A stretch of DNA of 64,000 bases. Source: Nonomuraea spiralis. GTDB lineage: Bacteria > Actinomycetota > Actinomycetes > Streptosporangiales > Streptosporangiaceae. Below the pieces are notes generated by a model that was not told where the DNA came from, made no database searches, and was given only the letters and a program-made list of their open reading frames with translations. The position numbers were made by a program, and so were the translations under genes. This document shows, piece after piece, positions 59,836 through 64,000 of the stretch; the stretch's first letter is position 1; each line of letters begins with the position of its first letter. Location: contig NZ_BMRC01000015.1 of assembly GCF_014648435.1 (NCBI RefSeq), positions 124,001-188,000 of the forward strand. The letters run 5' to 3'.

Positions 59836-60531
59836 ATGGACCGATCTCTGCGCGTCGCGGTCATTGGCGACCGCGATCCAGCTTTTCCCCCGCACGTGGC
59901 TACCGACGACGCGCTGCGGCACGCCGCCGCGCATCTTGGCATCGGGGTGGACGTCCGCTGGCTGGCCACCGAACCGCTCGAATCTGACCTGGCCGAGGTC
60001 AAGGCCGTCGACGTGTTGTGGTGCGCGCCAGGCAGCCCGTACCGCAGCCTGCGCGGCGCAGTGGCCGCCCTTCGTCACGGCCGCGAGCACAGCCTCCCCA
60101 CCCTGGGTACGTGCGGCGGCTGCCAGCACATGATCATCGAGTACGCCCGCCACGTGCTCGGCTACGAGGACGCACAGCACGCAGAGTACGACCCGTACGC
60201 CTCCACCCTCTTCGTGTCGGAACTGGCCTGCTCGCTGGCCGGCAAGACCATGCCCGTCACCCTGATCCCCGGTACCCGGGTGGCCGCACTGTACGGACGG
60301 ACCCAGGTCGAAGAGGAGTATTACTGCAACTTCGGTCTCGACCCCAGCCGGCAGAAGACCCTGCACGACGGTGGCTTCTCGGTCACAGGAGTGGACGGTG
60401 ATGGCGAGGCCCGGGTGTTGGAGATTCCCGGCCACCCCTACTACGTGGCCACACTGTTCGTGCCGCAGGCCCGCTCGCGTCCCGGGGCCCCGCACCCGCT
60501 GGTCGTCGGCCTGCTGCGCGCGGCGCTATGA
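59836..60531 (+). CDS. CTP synthase C-terminal-region-related (class I glutamine amidotransferase-like) protein
   Basis: The 231-residue protein resembles the glutaminase half of CTP synthase without the synthetase half: LWCAPGSPYRSLRGAVAALR, then the nucleophile loop GTCGGCQHMIIEYARHVLGY (Cys93) and HPYYVATLFVPQ (His200). The catalytic Glu that should end the last motif is Gln. Databases hold a family called CTP synthase C-terminal region-related (seleno)protein that matches this shape. Whether it hydrolyses glutamine is doubtful. Its stop overlaps the LysR gene start (ATGA). Confidence 0.85.
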   Translation: MDRSLRVAVIGDRDPAFPPHVATDDALRHAAAHLGIGVDVRWLATEPLESDLAEVKAVDVLWCAPGSPYRSLRGAVAALRHGREHSLPTLGTCGGCQHMIIEYARHVLGYEDAQHAEYDPYASTLFVSELACSLAGKTMPVTLIPGTRVAALYGRTQVEEEYYCNFGLDPSRQKTLHDGGFSVTGVDGDGEARVLEIPGHPYYVATLFVPQARSRPGAPHPLVVGLLRAAL

Positions 60532-61481
60532 CCTTCACCCAACTGAGGATCCTGCAGGCGGTCGCACGGACCGGCAACATGACCCGGGCCGCCGAGGAAC
60601 TGTCCACCACGCAGTCTGCCGTCAGCCACGCTCTGCGCGCGCTGGAGAGCGAGCTCGGGGTCGCGCTGCTGGTGCGGGGCAACCAGGGGGTGAGCCTGAC
60701 GGCGGCTGGACGTGCCGTGTGCCGCCGCGCCACGCTCATCCTCACCCAGGTGGAAGCGTTGGAGCAGGAGGTGGCCGCAGCCCAGAAGCATGAGCGTGGC
60801 AGCCTACGCGTCGGTGTCATCCCCAGCGCCAACGTCCGGCTGCTGCCGCCGATCCTGCGGCGGTTCGGCGAGACCTACCCGCAGGTGCGGCTCACGGTGA
60901 TGGAGGGCTCGGACGACGAGGTGCTGGAGTGGCTCGAAACGGGAGCGGCGGATATCGCGACTGTGTCAGCCGGGGTGGCGCGCGCACGGGCCACCCCGGC
61001 CTCGCTCCCCGCAGGGTTGACGGCGCGACCGCTCGCCACCGACCGCATGCTGGCCGTCCTGCCCAGCGGTCACGAACTGGGCGTCCGCGACTCGATACCG
61101 GTGGTCGAACTGTCCCGGCATCCGTTCATCATGTCCACGGGCGGCTGTGAGCCTCTGATCACGACACTCGCGCGGGCGGCGGGGGCGAGCCTGAAGTGCC
61201 ACTACCGGGTGCGCGACACCAGCAGCATTCTCGCCATGGTCGCCGAGGGGCTCGGGGTGAGCATCGTCCCCGAACTGTCGCTGCCCGCCCATCGCCCGGG
61301 CGTGCACGCGATCCCGCTGGACCCGGCTGCCGAGCGCACCATCCTTCTCGCCCTGCCCGCCGACCCGCTCCCGACGGCCACCGCCTTCGCCGAACTGGCC
61401 CTTACCCTCACACCCCAACCCAGCTGCGCTGAAGGGACAGGTCCCGGCAGGGAACTCGCGGGCCACGATTCCGTCGTATGA
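60528..61481 (+). CDS. LysR-family transcriptional regulator
   Basis: The 317-residue protein has the LysR winged helix (QLRILQAVARTGNMTRAAEE, then TQSAVSHALRALESELGVAL) and effector domain (RGSLRVGVIPSANVRLLPPI, GLGVSIVPELSLPA). It is co-translated with the amidotransferase-like gene through an ATGA overlap, unusual for LysR genes, which are mostly divergent from their targets. It may control its own operon. It resembles the LysR protein at 45957 in size and effector region. Confidence 0.92.
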   Translation: MTFTQLRILQAVARTGNMTRAAEELSTTQSAVSHALRALESELGVALLVRGNQGVSLTAAGRAVCRRATLILTQVEALEQEVAAAQKHERGSLRVGVIPSANVRLLPPILRRFGETYPQVRLTVMEGSDDEVLEWLETGAADIATVSAGVARARATPASLPAGLTARPLATDRMLAVLPSGHELGVRDSIPVVELSRHPFIMSTGGCEPLITTLARAAGASLKCHYRVRDTSSILAMVAEGLGVSIVPELSLPAHRPGVHAIPLDPAAERTILLALPADPLPTATAFAELALTLTPQPSCAEGTGPGRELAGHDSVV

Positions 61482-61829
61482 GCCGGAGGCTCCCGTTCGC
61501 CGCCCGGCTCGTCATCACCACCGGCAAGAAGAAGGGCCACCACCCATCGGCGGCGACCGTCTTGCGTATGCTCGCTCGACCCGGGCGTGACCACCCGAAC
61601 GGGCAAGACGGCCATGAGGACCCTGTTCCCCTGGCCCTGGCGGAAAACTCGGTGGACCCCCCGGGCCCGTCGCTGCGAGCATGGGCGGTGATGTCCCGAG
61701 CGTAGGAACACGTCGATCACCGGCAGAGGGGCGGCCCAGGAGCCGTCGCCTCCTTGTCGGCAGCTCTCTGACTCTTCCCTCAGACGATCGACGTACGGGC
61801 GCCCGAGCGCGCCCGGAGAAGGACTTTCC
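61482..61829. other. Intergenic region (348 bases), no gene supported
   Basis: The gap precedes the amidase gene. A 75-codon frame (61478-61705) begins MSRRLPFAARLVITTGKKKG but has no recognisable domain and poor composition later. The region ends with GGAGAAGGA, the ribosome site of the amidase. Confidence 0.4.
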
Positions 61830-63254
61830 ATGGACATCCATGAGTACGCCAGGTACGACGCCACCGGCCTCCACGACCTGATCAGGACGGGCGAGGCCGC
61901 CGCCGGCGAGATCGAGACCGCCGCCCGCCAGGCGCTGGCGCAGGTCGACGAGCACGTCAACGGGCTGGCCCTGCCGGTGTTCACGCCGGCGCTCGACCAC
62001 GCCGCCGACGGGCCCTTCGCGGGGGTGCCGTTCCTCATCAAGGATCACGGGCCGGTGGCCGAAGGGGTGCCGTTCACGCTGGGAAGCCGGGCCTATCCTG
62101 GCGTCCTCGCCAGGCGCGACACCGACCTGATGACACGTTTCCGCGCCGCCGGCCTGGTCACGCTGGGCCTGACCACGGTGCCTGAGCTGTGCGTCAGCTT
62201 CACCACCGAGCCCGTGCGCTACGGGCCCGTACGCAACCCGTGGGACCTCGGCCGCACCGCGGGCGGGTCGAGCGGCGGCGCCGCGGCGCTGGTGGCGGCC
62301 GGGGCTGTACCGGTCGCGCACGCCAGCGACGGCGCCGGCTCCACCCGGATCCCGGCCGCCTGCTGCGGCCTGGTCGGGCTCAAGCTGAGCCGTGGGCGTG
62401 GCCCCTGCGGCCCGGAGGCCGGTGAGCTGGTCCTGGGCATGGCGGACGAGTTCGTGCTCACGCGTACGGTCCGCGACGCCGCCCGCCTGCTGGACGCGGT
62501 CCACGGGCCGGGGATCGGCGACAAGTACACCGCGCCTCCTCCGCGCGGGCCGTACGCGCGGGAGATCGTGACGGACCCGGGCCGGTTGCGGGTCGCGCTG
62601 ACCACCGCCTCCTGGATGGGTACGGACGTGGACCCGGAGGTCGCCGCGGCGGCGGTCGCGACGGCCCACGTGCTGGAGCAGGCCGGGCACGTCGTCGAGG
62701 AGGCGAGCCCGGCGGTCGACCGCGAGGACGCCATGAAGGCGTGGCTGATCGAGGCCGCCGGGGTCGCCTCCCACTGCCTGCTCGCGCCACGGCAGCCCGA
62801 CGAGGCCAGGATGGAGGCGCTCTCGCGGGAGTTCCTGAAGGCGGCCAGACAGGCCACCGCGCTGGACATGCTGGCCGCCTTCGACGCCCAGAACCGGATC
62901 ACCCGGTCGGCGGCGGCCTTCTTCACCCGGTACGACCTGCTCGTCACGCCCACCCTGGGCCGCCTCCCGGTGCCGCACGGCACGTTGCGGTACGACGATC
63001 CCGGTCAGACGCTGCGGGGATGGCTGGAGACGTTGTCCGGGTTCGGGCCGTTCACGCAGTTGTTCAACACCACCGGGCAGCCGGCGATCAGCCTGCCGCT
63101 GGGGCAGAGCGCGGACGGGCTGCCCGTCGGCGTGCAGCTGGCCGCCGCGCACGGGCGGGAGGACCTGCTGTTCCAGGTTGCCGCGTACCTGGAATGGGCG
63201 ATGCCGTGGCGGGACAGGATCCCGCCGATCTTCGCGGGCGCCCTGCCGGAGTGA
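61830..63254 (+). CDS. Amidase-signature family hydrolase
   Basis: The 474-residue protein has the amidase-signature core: catalytic Lys71 in FLIKDHGPVAEG, cis-Ser near residue 147 in GRTAGGSSGGAAALVAAGA, and the nucleophile Ser171 in DGAGSTRIPAACCGLVGLK. It hydrolyses amides of unknown identity in the cytoplasm. It is close in form to the AtzF/nylon oligomer hydrolase-like actinomycete amidases. A GGAGAAGGA site precedes ATG 61830. No regulator is adjacent. Confidence 0.94.
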   Translation: MDIHEYARYDATGLHDLIRTGEAAAGEIETAARQALAQVDEHVNGLALPVFTPALDHAADGPFAGVPFLIKDHGPVAEGVPFTLGSRAYPGVLARRDTDLMTRFRAAGLVTLGLTTVPELCVSFTTEPVRYGPVRNPWDLGRTAGGSSGGAAALVAAGAVPVAHASDGAGSTRIPAACCGLVGLKLSRGRGPCGPEAGELVLGMADEFVLTRTVRDAARLLDAVHGPGIGDKYTAPPPRGPYAREIVTDPGRLRVALTTASWMGTDVDPEVAAAAVATAHVLEQAGHVVEEASPAVDREDAMKAWLIEAAGVASHCLLAPRQPDEARMEALSREFLKAARQATALDMLAAFDAQNRITRSAAAFFTRYDLLVTPTLGRLPVPHGTLRYDDPGQTLRGWLETLSGFGPFTQLFNTTGQPAISLPLGQSADGLPVGVQLAAAHGREDLLFQVAAYLEWAMPWRDRIPPIFAGALPE

Positions 63255-63445
63255 TGGGGCGGCGGTCACTCTGAGACCGTGGGCGAGGGCGGCCCGGCGT
63301 CGAGCGGGGCATGGCCGGTACGGTCAGACCCGATCGAGATCGTGGCCGCCCTCGCAGCCGGTGCGGTGGGCCGTGAGGGCTGCGGGGGTGGGGGTTCATG
63401 TGGTCCCGGGGAATCGGCCCGGCGAAAGGTCGTCGGCCCAGGCGG

Positions 63446-63715
63446 ATGCCGCGGGACGATCCTGAGCTTTGCCGGACCAGCGGGCGGATCGGGCGGGCCG
63501 CGTTCGAGGTGACGGCCCGCGGAGGCCGGTTCTCCGTGCATGGCGCGTCCAGCGGCGAGGTCACCCTCATCGACGCCGGGCAGGCACGGGTCCAGGGCGT
63601 GGAAGTGATCGGCATCGAGCAGCGCTTCGACTACGGGCCGAACCTGGTGCGGTGGGCGGGGCAGATGATGTCCGCCCCCTGTGACTGCCGTCTCGATTCA
63701 GCACCGTGTGGTCGG
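63446..63715 (+). pseudogene. Beta-rich coding fragment of unknown family
   Basis: In one plus-strand frame the sequence reads ELCRTSGRIGRAAFEVTARG, GRFSVHGASSGEVTLIDAGQ and QRFDYGPNLVRWAGQMM, with strong coding bias and a beta-strand rhythm. The frame has an ATG at 63446 but no ribosome site, and it runs into the convergent regulator gene without a clear end. It may be the tail of a lost secreted or carbohydrate-active protein. Function not assigned. Nothing else is seen in 63255-63715. Confidence 0.35.
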
Positions 63716-64000
63716 CTAGCTGAGCAGACCTCGCCGATAACCCTCGCCGACGGCGGCGGCGCGGTCGCGGACGCCGAGTTTGTCGTAGATGTGCAGCAGG
63801 TGGGTCTTGATGCTGGCCTCGCTGATGAAGAGCTTGGCGGCCGCCTGGCGGTTGGAGGCGCCGTCGGCGACGAGGGCGAGGACTTGGAGTTCGCGGTCGG
63901 TGAGAGCGGGCTTGACCGGTCTGCGTACCTGGCCCATCAGGCGGCCGGCGACGGAGGGGGACAGGACCGGCTCGCCGGCGGCCGCGGCGCGGACGGCACG
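63716..64000 (-). CDS. NarL/LuxR-family response regulator, C-terminal part (cut by window edge)
   Basis: The frame enters from the right edge and ends at 63716. It holds the linker and the LuxR-type HTH: ALTDRELQVLALVADGASNR, then FISEASIKTHLLHIYDKLGV. The sequence before it (RAVRAAAAGEPVLSPSVAGR) is the usual linker after the receiver domain, which lies outside the window with its partner kinase. An internal ATG at 63937 is not the real start. Confidence 0.88.
   Translation of the reverse strand, partial: RAVRAAAAGEPVLSPSVAGRLMGQVRRPVKPALTDRELQVLALVADGASNRQAAAKLFISEASIKTHLLHIYDKLGVRDRAAAVGEGYRRGLLS

Noticed and set aside
61478..61705. A 75-codon frame before the amidase
   Set aside because: It has no domain, a compositional break half-way, and no ribosome site; it starts inside the end of the LysR gene.
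1..64000. tRNA, rRNA, CRISPR or a large biosynthetic gene cluster
   Set aside because: No cloverleaf, rRNA segment, spaced repeats, polyketide synthase, NRPS or lanthipeptide-type enzyme was recognised by reading both strands; a covariance-model or HMM scan could still find small RNAs.

Overview
The window is 64 kb of very GC-rich DNA with actinomycete hallmarks: GTG and TTG starts, strong third-position GC bias, a remnant of a mycothiol-dependent isomerase-family gene, LuxR/TetR/LysR/GntR regulators in abundance, an ESX-like small-protein locus with YbaB-like partners, and a few TTA codons. Large accessory gene content of this kind fits a sporulating filamentous actinomycete, plausibly of the Streptosporangiaceae; the genus is an inference. 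No rRNA, tRNA or CRISPR array was seen. The window looks like a chromosomal accessory region and opens and closes inside two-component genes.

Layout. 1-4.2 kb: end of a histidine kinase, its NarL-type response regulator, an Lnt-like apolipoprotein N-acyltransferase, an AraC regulator and a RibD-type reductase. 4.3-9.9 kb (minus strand): a repeat-rich membrane protein, then an operon of a Clp-N-like protein, an ABC-2 exporter (ATPase and permease) and a DUF418 membrane protein, headed by a palindrome that overlaps an apparently leaderless promoter. 9.9-15.1 kb is a patch of mobile-DNA remains: diverged direct repeats with mini-ORFs, a tyrosine recombinase, an array of six 20-21 bp imperfect palindromes, an MFS exporter with its divergent winged-helix regulator, and a truncated Tn3-family transposase. 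15.5-18.8 kb: a cytokinin-dehydrogenase-like flavoprotein, a deletion scar joining two N-terminally truncated divergent genes, and a GNAT acetyltransferase.

18.8-24.5 kb is an ESX-like locus: a small helical protein, a larger Gly-rich partner, a HEAT-like protein and a secreted metzincin-type protein with two DUF11-like repeats run on the minus strand, with two YbaB/EbfC-like proteins divergent. 24.6-32.8 kb holds a methyltransferase, a lipoprotein, a zinc-type dehydrogenase, a polysaccharide deacetylase and a GntR-regulated sugar ABC importer without its own ATPase. 33-40 kb is rich in hydrolases (DUF3887-like alpha/beta hydrolase, M20 amidohydrolase, Fes-like esterase, PAF-acetylhydrolase-like enzyme), each near a regulator. 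40.1-43.9 kb encodes a 1270-residue HTH/STAND NTPase/WD40 protein.

44-64 kb is a chain of small regulator-plus-effector modules, most with a visible inverted repeat in the shared promoter region: an ECF sigma factor with a secreted Cys-containing protein, LysR with an alpha/beta hydrolase, TetR with SnoaL-like proteins, MFS with TetR under a 33 bp operator, a fused HTH_38/MarR-like regulator, TetR with a CPBP protease, a class I amidotransferase-like protein with LysR, and an amidase. A secreted peptide made of near-identical 14-residue repeats (47959-48240) and a perfect 42 bp nested palindrome (55478-55519) are the most unusual small elements there. No single complete novel system was proven. 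The best candidates for new biology are the recombinase-linked palindrome array, the repeat peptide, the ESX-like/metalloprotease locus and the STAND-WD40 protein.
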